From assembly GCA_000231825.2 (NCBI GenBank), contig JH720394.1:62001-126000 (forward strand): a stretch of DNA of 64,000 nt, in the 5' to 3' direction. Below, piece after piece: positions 51,170 through 62,807 of the stretch. Under the pieces are notes generated by a model. The model was not told the DNA's origin. It made no database searches and worked only from the letters and a program-made list of their open reading frames with translations. The stretch's first letter is position 1; each line of letters begins with the position of its first letter. This DNA is from Tetrahymena elliotti 4EA. Taxonomy: Eukaryota > Ciliophora > Oligohymenophorea > Hymenostomatida > Tetrahymenidae. The translations under genes were made by a program, and so were the position numbers.

Positions 51170-51556
51170 TCAGAATAATAATGCAATAACTCCAAAAGAG
51201 ATCAAAGCAACAAAGGATAATAAAGATCCATTAAGACAGTCAATAGACTTTTCAAGGAATTCCTTAGCATAAGAGTCAGTAACCTTATCAACGCAACCAC
51301 TTACACAAGAAACATAAGTAGATAAATCAGGGGTATTTTCTGCTGAGCAGTTAGTCTTATTATCAGTTTCTTCAAAACAAGCAGATAAAGCAAGAACAGA
51401 TGTATTACATGCCTCTTCAGATGTGGTAGCTTTTGAGCAATCTAATGTACCAACAGAAGTTTAACAATCTTTATAGGTTGTATTATCTGTAATACCGGCA
51501 GCATTAACATAGCTGATAGCAAAAAGGGCAATCAAAGCAATAGCAGCGAATTTCAT
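51170..51556 (-). CDS. small secreted 8-cysteine protein, copy 4 (GPI-type tail)
   Basis: A single exon of 128 residues, ATG 51554-51556, TGA 51170-51172. The signal peptide MKFAAIALIALFAISYVNA is followed by AGITDNTTYKDC. All eight Cys are kept (DC, DC, AC, AC, NC, SC, GC, IDC), as are TPDLSTYVSC and CLNGSLLS. The tail FVALISFGVIALLF is hydrophobic to the end. It is the most divergent intact copy near the N-terminus and carries more acidic residues. Predicted small GPI-anchored surface protein; role unknown. Confidence 0.85.
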
Positions 51557-54100
51557 TTCTTTTTCTTTTTTTATATTAATTTATTTTTGTTTAAATAGCT
51601 TATTAAATTTTTGTTAATCTGGATGGCTTTTTAAATTGTTAAAAATAATCGGGTTTCAATAAATATTCTTTCATAAAAATAGCTTTAAGAAAGAATGAAA
51701 AATTTTAATATTTTTTAAAAAGATTCTCATTTCATTTTCAAATTTCGTACAAAATTGATAATGATTAAATAAATTTATTATCTTAACTAAGCTTACTGCA
51801 TCTGTCGTAATTAAGATTAAAATATTACTATGGCTATCTTAAATAAAGTAGGAAATGAAAAAGTAAAAGTTAGAATTATTACTGATAATGCTAAAGAAAT
51901 AAAATTTTACTATGTGCTTCAAATGTAAGTTAAGAAAAAAATACTACATATAATAAAACCTTTAAAAATAATAGCTTCTTTAAAAATTTTTTTAAATTGG
52001 TTTTAAATTTCTAAATAAAAAAGAGAATGTAAACTATTTAATTTGAACTGTAAAAGATTCTATCTTCGATTTTAAATTTTCTCTTAAATAAAAAATAGAA
52101 CTTACTTAATAAATTTATTAATTTAATTTCACATCTGTAAATATCATAATTAAAGATATAGCAATTAATTATTATATACTTCTAAATTTTACTTTTGACA
52201 AAATTACCTTTTTTGGTTATTGTTTGAATTTTAAATTCAGAAAAAATAAAAATCTTGAACAAACGATGAGAATACTTAAAATTCAATTTGTTTTAGCTTT
52301 TCTAGATTTTTTTAGAATGCTTGAAATATGTATTTGAATGAATAATTAGTAAAGCTAAAAAAATCTATTTTGTTTAATTTTCTGTTTGTAACCAATAAAA
52401 ATTGTCGATAAACAAATCTAATTAAATGTAACATAAGAATGGCTAATCTTGGTAACTCTAAAAAAATCTAAAGTAGACCTTCCAATCTCGACCAGAAAAA
52501 TTTCATGCCCAATTCTAAATAATTTTTGAGGTAAGTAAATTATTTTTTCTTTAGAGCAAATTACAAAAATGAGTTTGACTACTTTTATTTTGGAAGTGAG
52601 GAAAAAATAAATTGGAAAGCTTGTTCAAAATTTTTCCAAGATTTTGTATTGAAAATAAAATGATAGCCAGAAATAATTCACTAATATTTTTTAATATCCT
52701 CTCATTATAAATATTAATCCTCATATTCTTTCTCTGATTTTTTTCAAATTTTCTTATTTTTTCTATTTTATAAAAAAGCTCGATATATGAATTTAAATTT
52801 AAAGAGTGAAATATAGATAAAAATATAAATTTATATGATATTTTTATGAGATAAAATATTATTTTTATGTTCTATTACAACATTTCTAATAGTTTAAACA
52901 GAAGAAGCTTATGCTTTTAACAAATTTACATGGGATGAAAAAATATAATTATTTAAATATTGCTAACATTTTCTTATTCTTTTTAGATTACTTTTTTTAA
53001 ATACAATAAGAAAAACCAGTTTCCACCTCAAATACTATTAATCAAATTAATTGCAATTATTATTAATTTTAATATATTTATCGAAAACCTCTAAATCTTC
53101 TAGAACTTAATTTTGAATATATTTGATTCCGAATTTTATCATAGTTCTAAATTTAATTAAATTAAAAAGAGTAAATAAGTAAGCTAAAAAAATTTTGAGA
53201 CTATCATCAACCATTAATTTTTAATGACTGGCCACAAAATACATAAAATAATTTTTTGGTTTCTCAAGAGTTTCTATGTATTTTGGTTAGTTTTTTTAAA
53301 ATAATATTAAGTAAAGAATAAAAATATAATTGAATGTGTTTTGTTAAAAAATTCGAAATTTCAGGTAAATAAAATAATCAAGATTTTTAATTAAGAAAAA
53401 TTTAACCTTTTCTAACTAATTTTCCTGAGGTCATTTTTAAAAGTACAAAAAATTTGAAAAATCACCTGTTTTAAAATATTACAGGTTTGAGATTGGAAAG
53501 AGTAAATGTAACATAAAATTTGATTTCTAATTCTTTATAAAAGAAGTGATTCCTTCATATAATATCAAAGAATAAATTTCCTTAAAATATTCCATACTAA
53601 TTTTAAAAAGTAAATAAATTAGAAATATGTATTTATAGTTCAAAAATACTCTCTTAAAAATAAGTATGTAGATAAGGGTGATCTTAATATAATTTTATAT
53701 GGATTTTTTAAAGTATTTAAAATCTTAAAAATTATTAACAAACATTTCATCTTTTAGAAAAGTAAAGACCATAAATTAAACTAAATAAATTTCTAGTTAT
53801 TTTTAAAATAAATTTGAATTATGTAGGATATACAGCTAAATTATCATTTTAAGAAATTTAATGCTTATGGTATGCCATTTTAATTTGAAATATAAATAAA
53901 TAAATAAGAAATACATTGTTTTTATTACTTAAAGTTTTAAAAATATTCATTCGAAAAATTGGATAGTATAAAGATAAGGTAAAACTTAATATTTTTGATT
54001 AAGATTTTTTAAAATATTTAAAATAACAAAAATTATTAGAAGTATAAAAATTTATCTTTTAATTTAATAAAGATATATTTTTTTAATAATTACTAATTAT
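51557..54100. repeat. duplicated AT-rich flank, copy 6
   Basis: Shares the same ordered landmarks as the other flanks: a CTTACTGCATCTGT block, CCAATCTCGACC, a GAAACCTC-like block, TGCCATTTTAATTTG and GTATAAAGATAAG near 53870-53980. It is more diverged than copies 3 and 5. No gene. Confidence 0.5.
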
Positions 54101-55047
54101 GAATTATTAAATACCTTATTTTCTTGTGGGCAAAACAATAATTCGAAATCTGAAAAATAGTGGATTTTACAAAAATATCGTGATTTGCTAACTCTTTTAC
54201 AATTGTGAATTGCGAGAAGTTGATAAATGAGAAATTATGGTACTTTAAATAATTTTTAGTTAAAAAAATTTATAAAATTATTTCAAGAATTTATTAAAAG
54301 TGCGAATAAGATATTTTTGAGGAAGCAAAAAGAATAATTTTAAGCATTTCAAAATAAATTTTTTTATTTTTAAAGATTATTAATTATTTCAAAAAGTTTA
54401 CTCTTTAATATCAAATATTAATAAAATAAGATATTATATAAAATGTTAGTTAATGAGGAAATTATTTTTTATTTTTTATGGAATAGAGTAACATTATGGA
54501 TAGAAATAAACAAATATCTTTCATTTAAATTTAAAGAATAACAAAAATATTATTCGGCTTACAAAATTATTTTAAAAATTAATTAAGATGTTACAGAATA
54601 GTTTTAAAATGTTTATAATAAAAAAAAACTTGTTGCAAATAAATTCTATTTAAAATATATTATTTGTAAATTTTATGTTTTTATTGAAAAATAATTTTTT
54701 TCTCAGACTTTAAAACTACTATCAAAATTAAAGAGATTTTCTTGTTGTTTTATGATTTTTTTTATCTAAGATGGAAAATATTTTTTAAACAAAGTGTATG
54801 TTTATTTTTCTTTTCATTTTTTTAAAGAAGTATGCAAGATCAATTAAATGAAAGATCTATTTAAAGATAATGCTGAGTAAATTTTTATTCATCATTAAAT
54901 GAATTATTTAGCTTAATTGTTTAAGAAAAATAGATACTTTTTATTATAAAATTACTCATGTGCTAATAGATATCAATTGAATATTATCATTAACAAACAA
55001 ACAAAATAAAGCAAATAATTTATATCAATTATTGAAATAATTTAGGA
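54101..55047. other. intergenic, upstream of the SMARCD-like gene
   Basis: AT-rich, nothing recognisable; presumably carries the promoter of the following gene. Confidence 0.5.
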
Positions 55048-57236
55048 ATGTAAAATTAATAGGTAAATCAAGCTCCTGGTATGAGTGCTCCTTCTAATCC
55101 AAATATGATGAATGGCTAATAGCGTCCTTAGGGACCTCCTTAGCCTTAAGGCCATTTTTAGAGAAATTAGATGCCTGCTCCATAAGGATAACCTGGAGCT
55201 ATGGGTGGAAATTAATAAGGAGTAATGTATGGATAGGGTGGATAATAAGGTCACCCATAATAGCAAATTGGAAATTAGCAGTAAGGAATTTAGCCTAATT
55301 AACAATAGAATATTGCATAGCAATAACAATAATAGTAGTCCTCTCATGCAGCTTAGGAAGCTTATATTGACCCTAAATAGCTGATTCACTCAATTTATGA
55401 AAAAGGTAATATAGGGTATTCTGAATGTGATGAAGAATTATTAAAAATAGCCCCTGAATTTGAATTACTTAATTAGCTTGTTAAATATGAAGGAATGATT
55501 GATAAGATGGTAAAAAGAAAGAGATTTGATTTACAAGAATAGTTTGCAAGACCAAATTAAAAGACAAAGCAAATATTCAGAATGTATATAACAAATGATT
55601 ATACTTTAGTTCCACCTTAGGCACCTCATGTAGATAATGATCCTATGCAAATTGAATAAGAAAATTAATATACATGGAATCTTAAAATATATGGACACTT
55701 ACTCTAAGAAGATAAAGTAAAATTAAATTCAAACTAGACTGAATTTCTGATAATAATTTTATATAAAAGACTAATGCTTCATACTTGACAACTCCTAAGC
55801 AATATTTTTCAAATTTCTTCTCTAAAATTGCTGTAGAATTCGATAAGAATACAGTTTTCAACAGCGATATCGTTTAAGTAATAATTGTTAAATGGAATAA
55901 TTATAGATATATTTTTAATGTATAATTTAGTGGAGAAAGTCTGATAAAGTAGAATAAGGTATTATGATTAGAAAATAGAGCAGCAAAGAAACAGTTGTTA
56001 CTATTCATATTCATTTATACCACAATCCATTGAAATTTAGAGTAAATCATAGATAAAAAATACAAATGTTATTCATGCTTTTTTAAAATTAATTGGCTAA
56101 TAGGTTGACCCTAGATTAGCTCAGATTATTGGATTTGAAATTTGCACAAGATCAACTGCTTTGGCAGCTATTTGGGAATATATTAAGGTAATAACTAACT
56201 TAATTAGAACTTTCAATTAATAAATAACTTAATTATCTGCCAAATAAATTTCAATTCATTCTCTTAAAAATAGAGCGCGCAATTTGATAAATTATTTAAA
56301 TATTTAATCTACTATTTTTATATATAAACAGCTTAAAAATTTATAAGACAGTGAAAATAAGAGTGAGATCAATTGTGATGATGCAATGAGAAATGTAAAA
56401 TTGTTATCTTTAAAGATTAAAGGATGTTTAAAAATTAAAATTTATAGGTTTTCATGCAAGACAAAATAAACATAGGACAAATCACTGCTAAGTTAAGATA
56501 ACTATTAACTGTTCCAAACTAAACATCAATCAGACACTAAATTAAGTAATAAACTTACTGTTTTAACAAATAATAATTTTAATAAAAAATTTTTTATTAG
56601 ACTCAGTGGGACACCTGAAGAAAATGAAAGAGTTTATGATTTTGTTGTGGATGTTGATAGTTAATTGGGTATGGAAATTATGCCCTTCTTCTCTTAAAAA
56701 GTTGTTTTATAGGAAAAAAAAGATTCATAAAAGCATCCCTTTATTACCTTAAACTAAAAAATTAAAGATTTAGATAAAAAATTTACAGAAACGCTTGAAA
56801 AAATAAAATCACATAAGTTCAAAAGAGACTCTTATTACGCATATACCCTAGATCCATCCCTTTATATAGAAAATACTATCTTACAATAAAATATATACTT
56901 ATAGGTAATTAATTAATTTATAAAACTTCTAAATTCTTATTTAAAACACAAATAATATATAATAAAGATGATGAAAGAAGATAAATAACCTCAAATAGAT
57001 GACCCAACTTCCATGCAGTACATGATGGATAATGAAGTAAATAAAGTTTTGTCAGTAAAAAAGTAAAAATGTTAATTAAAACAAAATTAAAATAGGATTT
57101 AGTTGAAAGAGAAATAAAAAGATATCTTGATAATTTAGATGGAATTAAGGGAGAAAAAGAATTTGAATTATATTAATAGGAAATGCTTAATAATAACATA
57201 AATACAAATGTTGAAACAAGCAATTAAAACCAATGA
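55048..57236 (+). CDS. SMARCD/Snf12-like SWIB-domain subunit of a SWI/SNF chromatin remodeller
   Basis: Eight exons: 55048-55716, 55770-55877, 55931-56187, 56332-56394, 56448-56545, 56601-56904, 56968-57036 and 57096-57236 (569 residues if one base is restored). The N-terminal ~105 residues are Gln/Pro/Gly-rich, encoded largely by TAA/TAG. SMARCD landmarks follow: KMVKRKRFDLQEQFARPNQK (compare the RKRLDIQE block), WNLKIYGHLL, a FSNFFSKIAVEFDKNT block, VVTIHIHLYHNPLKFRV, then the SWIB domain with VDPRLAQIIGFEICTRS and AAIWEYIK, LKNLQDSENK, and RVYDFVVDVDSQLGMEIMPF. BAF60/Snf12 proteins link the remodeller core to DNA-binding factors in the nucleus. Exon 3 is one base short: the frame changes at an A6 run, 56055-56060, where A7 would restore it, probably an assembly error. 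The antisense ORF 55042-55389 is a shadow. Confidence 0.88.
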
Positions 57237-58242
57237 TAATAATATGAGCTTATTTTACTATTTTAAATTTTATTTATTTTAGCTTGTAAAATAAAATTAA
57301 AAAGTTAGTTAATCTTATTTCTACTTCTTTATATTTATCTCATGATCTTTAGCTTTTCATCATATAACTAATTCATAAATTATTTCATTTTAAAATCCTG
57401 ACTGAACACAATAGATAGCTCATAAAAATAAAATAGCAATTCATATTAAAATAGAAATTCATATTTTAATTCTAATCTTGCCTTTGGTGAATTTTATTTA
57501 AATTTATTTTAAATCCTAAAAATTCACCCTAAAGAAATAGTTGTTTCTTTAGCATAATTTTACTGGCATAAATTAAATCAGAAATTACAGGACAAAGCTA
57601 TTTATTTCATCAAGTTAATGGTTGGCTTTGTAGTTAATTTTCAGAACATTCAAATATATTTTCAATTCATACTATTCAATTTTTATGGTTTGTATATTTT
57701 TTTAAAAATTTATTATTTTTTTCTTGTCCTAATGTTTAAGATTTCATTTTGGCTTGGTTAAAGCAAACAAATAAAAGTTTATTTGCTATTTTTAATGAAT
57801 CTCTTTAATTTTTAATTCTAAGTATTTGTTTCTTTGAAATTGAAAAATACACATCTGTTTATTTTCTTTTTAAACAAAATTAAAGAAGACATTTCAAACT
57901 GTTTTTGAGATTAGGTAAAATTAAATCTATTTTAAATATTTTTCGTTATCTAAGGACTAATCTAGTTTAATTAATGACAAATTGTCATAGTTTTGAGATG
58001 CTAATCAGAAAAAAATTTAGATTGTATTCCGGTTAACCAAATTAGGTTTTGATAAGAAAGCAAGCATAAATAATCACTTACATAATTATCTTTTGTATTA
58101 ATTTTAAAGAAATTTTTAAATATATTTTGAAAAGGAAATGTAAAAGAATTCATATATAATAATTATTAGCCACTTTTTTGGTTGATCTTCAAAAAATAAT
58201 TAACTTTAAATTAACAAATTTTTTGCATTTTGTTTTCTAAAA
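57237..58242. other. intergenic, no gene seen
   Basis: AT-rich spacer between two plus-strand genes. No RNA gene or repeat recognised. Confidence 0.55.
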
Positions 58243-59019
58243 ATGAATCAACCCCTTCTTTAAAATCATCCAAAACTCAGCGATGATATAGAAAAATAGT
58301 CATCTCAACATGAAGGAGAAGTAGAAGATGAAATAGTATATGCCATAATTGTTAAAAACAGGAAAAAAAAAGTTGTGGATTATGCTAAAAAGCATTATAG
58401 TTTGCATAAATTTCTGAATTATGTGGTTAAAACAGCGCCAGAATCTAGAAGAACGTCTTTCAAATACAAAGAAGAGCTTATTTTTCATGTTTTAAGTGAA
58501 TATCCTTATATGTATCTCTGCGTTACAAATGTTTAATTTTCTATTGAGAAGGCTTTTATGTTCATATCAGAAATTAAAGCACATTTTTTAGAGTAAGATG
58601 TTAAAGAATTTATTTAAGATAGATAAGGTACTACTAAAAAGTTTTAAGATTTCATTAAAAACTAAATTGAATCATACAATACTACTGCTAAGACAAAACT
58701 TGAGGAAGCTAAGAATTGCATAGTAGAGACAGAATAAATTTTAAATGATAATATTAATAAATTGATTGAAAAAGAAGGAAGAATTTCTTCTTCTTTAAAA
58801 CTGTTTGGAGAATCAAAGCTAGAAAAATAAGATTCTTCATAAATAATTGACAAAACTCTAAATGAAAGCTTTAAAAAGTTAAGCACTATTCGCAAATAAA
58901 AAAAATCAAATAGAAAAAAAAAGTTGATTTTTATGTCAACATTTTTTATAATTATACTTGCTCTTATCATTTTGCTTTATTCCTGTGGTGGATTTTCATT
59001 TGATGCTTGTAAAAAATGA
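58243..59019 (+). CDS. longin-type R-SNARE (VAMP7-like)
   Basis: A single exon of 258 residues, ATG 58243-58245, TGA 59017-59019. The architecture is an acidic N-terminal extension (residues 1-32), a longin-like domain (EIVYAIIVKNRKKKVVDYAK, then FKYKEELIFHVLSEYPYMYL, then EKAFMFISEIKAHFLEQ, to ~150), a SNARE heptad region (~165-225: TKLEEAKNCIVETEQILNDN, INKLIEKEGRISSSLKLF), a basic patch KKSNRKKK, and a single C-terminal membrane anchor (IFMSTFFIIILALIILLYSC). R-SNAREs on vesicles pair with Q-SNAREs for fusion; the longin domain suggests endosomal/lysosomal or contractile-vacuole traffic, by inference. Aligned by eye with VAMP2/VAMP7, the central (zero) layer appears to be Asn (ILNDN) rather than Arg. 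After the anchor come ten lumenal residues. Confidence 0.82.
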
Positions 59020-59859
59020 AATTTGAAGTAAAATTAACCAACAAAATTACAGATATTAGAGATATCTTTCAATTTAGATTTAAAATTAGTACTTAAAATA
59101 GCTTCTTAATATCAACAAATTAAAATAATTAACAAATAATTAATAACTCACAAAATATTAAAAAATTTCAAATAATATAAATCCTATTTATAAATAAACA
59201 AACATATCGATATGTAAATATTCTTTTTGTTTTCTTTTGTACTTTAAAATCTTTAAGAAAATTAAAGAGATATAAATTAAATAAATCTGTTTTAATTTTT
59301 GGAACTGTTACAACACTTAATAGTAGCTAATCAATTTTAAAATTTTTAAAATAATAAAAAATATTATGGTCTTCTAAAATATAACATTTATTTATTTAGT
59401 AAAAAAGAGTTCAAACCTATTCAAAATTCTCAATTGCTGTACTTATTTTTATATAATTTTGTTTGTCTCTGTTTTGAATTTTACTTTAATAAATACTAAA
59501 AATAAAATTTATAGTATTTTTACCGAGTATAATTTTAGGCTTTATGAATTCAAATATAAATTAAAATTGAAGTTACTTAGTATAAAAAACTAGCATACCA
59601 TAAATTCTCATTAATTCTCACCAACCTCTTCCCCCTACAAACTCATAGAGGACTAAATGATATAAACTTAAATGACTCTTAATTTAAGAGAATTTAATTT
59701 ATTTGATATTGCAAAAACATAATACTTATCACCTATTAGAAATTTTTAATGTGAAAAATAATTTAAATATCATTTTTGAATATTCTGGAAAATATCATTT
59801 CTCTATGAGTTGCTTCTGATATAGAATATTGCTATAACTTAAATGATAGTTTGTATAGC
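59020..59859. other. intergenic, no gene seen
   Basis: AT-rich; the right end may include unrecognisable 5' remains of the transposase relic that follows. Confidence 0.5.
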
Positions 59860-60157
59860 TTGCTAATATGTGATAATGCAGTTCAAAGCAATGTAGAAAT
59901 TGCGTGGGATGCTATTTATACAAAAGTCAGTGCTTTTCGTTTCTCCTTATAACCTATAGCAGAATCCTATTGAATTAGCTTGGGTAAGTTTCAAAAAATA
60001 CTTGGCTTGTGAAAGCATAAATGATAAAATGAGTCTACTAAAACCCATAAATAGCTCTTTTTCGAAAATAAATTTTCCCAAAGACTTTGGGTCTTTGCGT
60101 AATAAAATGAACAATCTAACTATAAGAATACTATTTTTAAACTAAAATTTAGAATGA
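59860..60157 (+). pseudogene. DDE transposase relic (Tc1/IS630-like)
   Basis: The first part reads LLICDNAVQSNVEIAWDAIY, matching the second catalytic-Asp block (DNA) of Tc1/IS630-type DDE transposases. After a small frameshift near 59936 the next part reads SPYNLQQNPIELAWVSFKKY, matching the YSP-x-LNPIE-x-W block with the third acidic residue. It then continues to TGA 60155-60157. The N-terminal DNA-binding domain and first catalytic Asp are not visible. Certainly inactive. Confidence 0.75.
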
Positions 60158-60659
60158 AATGAAGATAAAGATTCATTAAAAATTAATTTAATTCACTAAC
60201 CATTGAAAATAAAAAAATATTTACTCTAGAAAAAGCTCCTAAGATTAATAATTTAATTCAGATTTGACAATACAAGAAATTAAAATTTTAAATTAGAATT
60301 TGTTACATAAACTACTCAAATATCTAATCAATCAAAAGAGTTTTATTTTTACCATTATCTAAATTTAAATTGAGAAAATCATTTATAAATTTGTTTTTAA
60401 ATTTTTTAAAATTCTTGTCATAAAAGTTACTCTAATTTTCATATTATTAACTAATTAATATTCAACTTCATATCTTAACAAATTTAAAAAAATAAAAATG
60501 ATGATATAAAATAAAAAATGTTTTACAATTCTAACTAATGTACTTCAATTTCTTTTAAGAAAAAAAATGATTTTAATTTTTATATATTTAAAGTTACTAA
60601 GCTCTGATTTAAATTCTGACTTTGATCTTCATATCAATTTTTGGTAAATTATTCATTTT

Positions 60660-62807
60660 TCTTTAAAATAGTACAATCTCAAAACTCTAATTTTTAACCT
60701 TGTTTAAAAATAATGTTTAATAATTAATTGTGAATTTTGGAATGAACAAACAAGCAAGACTTTAATTTATAAGCAGCTGAATGACCAATTTAGGTTGGTT
60801 TACTTGATATTAGGATTGACTTACTCATTCATTTTTATTGTTATTTTCATAATTCAAATTTTTATGTTTTTCTCATTCTTTTCAATATTTCTTAATTCAT
60901 TTATTTTTATCATTTTTTAAAAGTCACAACAATATTGGTGAAATGGGTGCCCTAAAGTTAGCATCTGAGTTAGCATAATGCTTTAATCTCTAAACTTTGA
61001 TTCTTGACCTTCTGTAAGATTAGTGTTTCAATATTAATAATGGATTTTCGATTGAATAAATAAGATTTTAATTTATGAGCTGACTAACTGATGCAGGTTT
61101 GTTTACTTGGCTACTCATTCATCTATTTTTATTTATTATTTTCATATTAAATTCAAATTTTTATTTTTTATATCATTCTTTTCAATATTTTTTAATTTTT
61201 CTCATTTTTTAAAGTGACAACAAAATTTGTGAAATGGGAGCATAAAAAATAGCCTCTGAGTTAGCAAAATGCTCTAATCTCTAAAATTTGACTCTTTATC
61301 TTAGGTAAAAATAGTGCTTTAATATTAATTATGAATTTTGGAATCAGAATTTATTTTATGAGTAACTGACTGACTGATTGAGGTTGGTATACTTTATATT
61401 TGCTTGGCTTAGTCTTTAATTAATTTTTATTTGTTGTTTTCTTATTTAATTCAAATTTTTAGGTTTTTCTCATTCTTTTCAATATTTCTTAATTCATTTA
61501 TTTTTATTATTTGCAAAGTTTCAATAATATTGGTGAAATGGGTACATAAAAATTAGTATCTGAGTTAGTAAAATGCTCTAATCTCTAAACTTTGGTTCTT
61601 GATCATGGGTAAAAATAGTGTTTTAATATCAATTATCTATAATCATAATTGAATTTATGAGGAGCTGACTGACTGGTTTAGGTTGGTTTATTTGATATTA
61701 GCTAAGCTTCTTTATTTATTTATTTATTTATTTATTTATTGTTTTTAGTTATATCTTATTCAATTCAAGTTTTTATGTTTTTCTTATTCTTCTCAATATT
61801 TCTTAATTCATTTATTTTTATCATTTTTTAAAAGTCATAACAATATTGGTGAATTGAGTGCACAAAAATTAGCATCTGAGTTAGCAAAGTGCTCTAATCT
61901 CTAAACTTTGACTCTTGATCTTGGGTAAAAATAGTGTTTCAATATTAATTATAAATTTTGGAATCAGAATTTAATTTATGAGTAGCTAGCTGACTGACTG
62001 ATTTAGGTTGGTTTACTTTATATTTGCTTGGCTTACTCATTCATCAATTTTGATTTGTTGTTTTCTTATTTAATTCAAGTTTTTAGGTTTTTCTCATTCT
62101 TTTCAATATTTATTAAATCATTTATTTTTATTATTTTTTAAAAGGTTCAATAATATTGGGAAAATGGGTACATAAAAATTAGTATCTGAGTTAGCAAAAT
62201 GCTCTAATCTCTAAACTGTGGCTCTTTATCTCTAGTAAAAAAGTGTTTTAATAATATTAGTTACGAATTTTGGAATGGATAAATAAGACTTTATTTTATG
62301 AACTGGTTTAGGTTAGTTTACTTGATATTCGTTTCGCTTACTCATTAATTAATTTTTGTTTGTTGTTTTCTTATTTAATGTAAATTTGTATGTTTTTCTC
62401 ATTCTTTTAAATCAAAGGTTCAATAATATTGGTAAAATAATAAGTACATAAAAATTAGTTACTGAGTTAGCAAAAGGCTCAAATCTCTAAACTTTGTCTT
62501 GATCTTCGGTAAAAATAGTGTTTCAATACATATTATACATTTTGAAATGAATAATAAAGATTTTAATTTATGAGTAACTGATGACTAATTAGGGTTGGTT
62601 TACTTGACATTAGCTTGGCTTACTCATTCATTTATTTTTATTTATTTAATTTTAATTTTTATGCTTTTCTCATTTTTCTAAATATCTTTTCACTTATTTA
62701 TATCATTTTTTAAAAGTGGGAATAATATTGGTGAAATTGGAGAAAAAGGATTGAGATCATAGCTAATAAAAGCAAAAAGACTAATCATATTAACCATATT
62801 TATATGA
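60660..62807 (+). pseudogene. tandem array of LRR exon plus intron units (~300 bp), incomplete LRR gene
   Basis: Exons encoding one LRR each: 60924-61013, 61215-61304, 61519-61608, 61835-61924, 62145-62234 (all 90 nt, phase 2, AAAG|..|GTAAAA-type borders), then 62418-62508 (91 nt, frameshifted) and 62717 to TGA 62805-62807. Consensus NNIGEMGAQKLASELAKCSN then LQTLTLDLG. Starts are 273-316 bp apart, and unlike the 18-22 kb LRR gene the introns are also homologous: each holds a TTTAGGTTGGTTTACTT block, a TTACTCATTCATTT block and CTCATTCTTTTCAATATTT. A degenerate exon 3' end is visible at about 60665-60705. I find no first exon with ATG, so either a 5' exon is unrecognised or this is a fragment. 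Confidence 0.8.
61711..61740 (+). repeat. (TTTA)n microsatellite within an LRR-array intron
   Basis: Seven and a half TTTA units. The corresponding place in the other introns of the array has only one or two units. Confidence 0.9.

Noticed and set aside
51087..51272. Plus-strand ORF beginning MNKIHQDRHS
   Set aside because: It overlaps the downstream flank and 3' end of the 8-Cys copy on the minus strand; the open frame is a by-product of the repeated flank.
55042..55389. Standard-code minus-strand ORF of 115 codons, Leu/Ser-rich
   Set aside because: It lies antisense to the Gln/Pro-rich start of the SMARCD-like gene; TAA/TAG Gln codons on the plus strand read as Leu on the minus strand and keep the antisense frame open.
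58662..58970. Minus-strand ORF of 102 codons
   Set aside because: Antisense shadow of the R-SNARE gene, which has clear domain structure on the plus strand.
60660..62807. Possible CRISPR-like repeat-spacer array
   Set aside because: The ~300-bp period units translate as LRR exons with homologous introns in a eukaryotic genome; not CRISPR.
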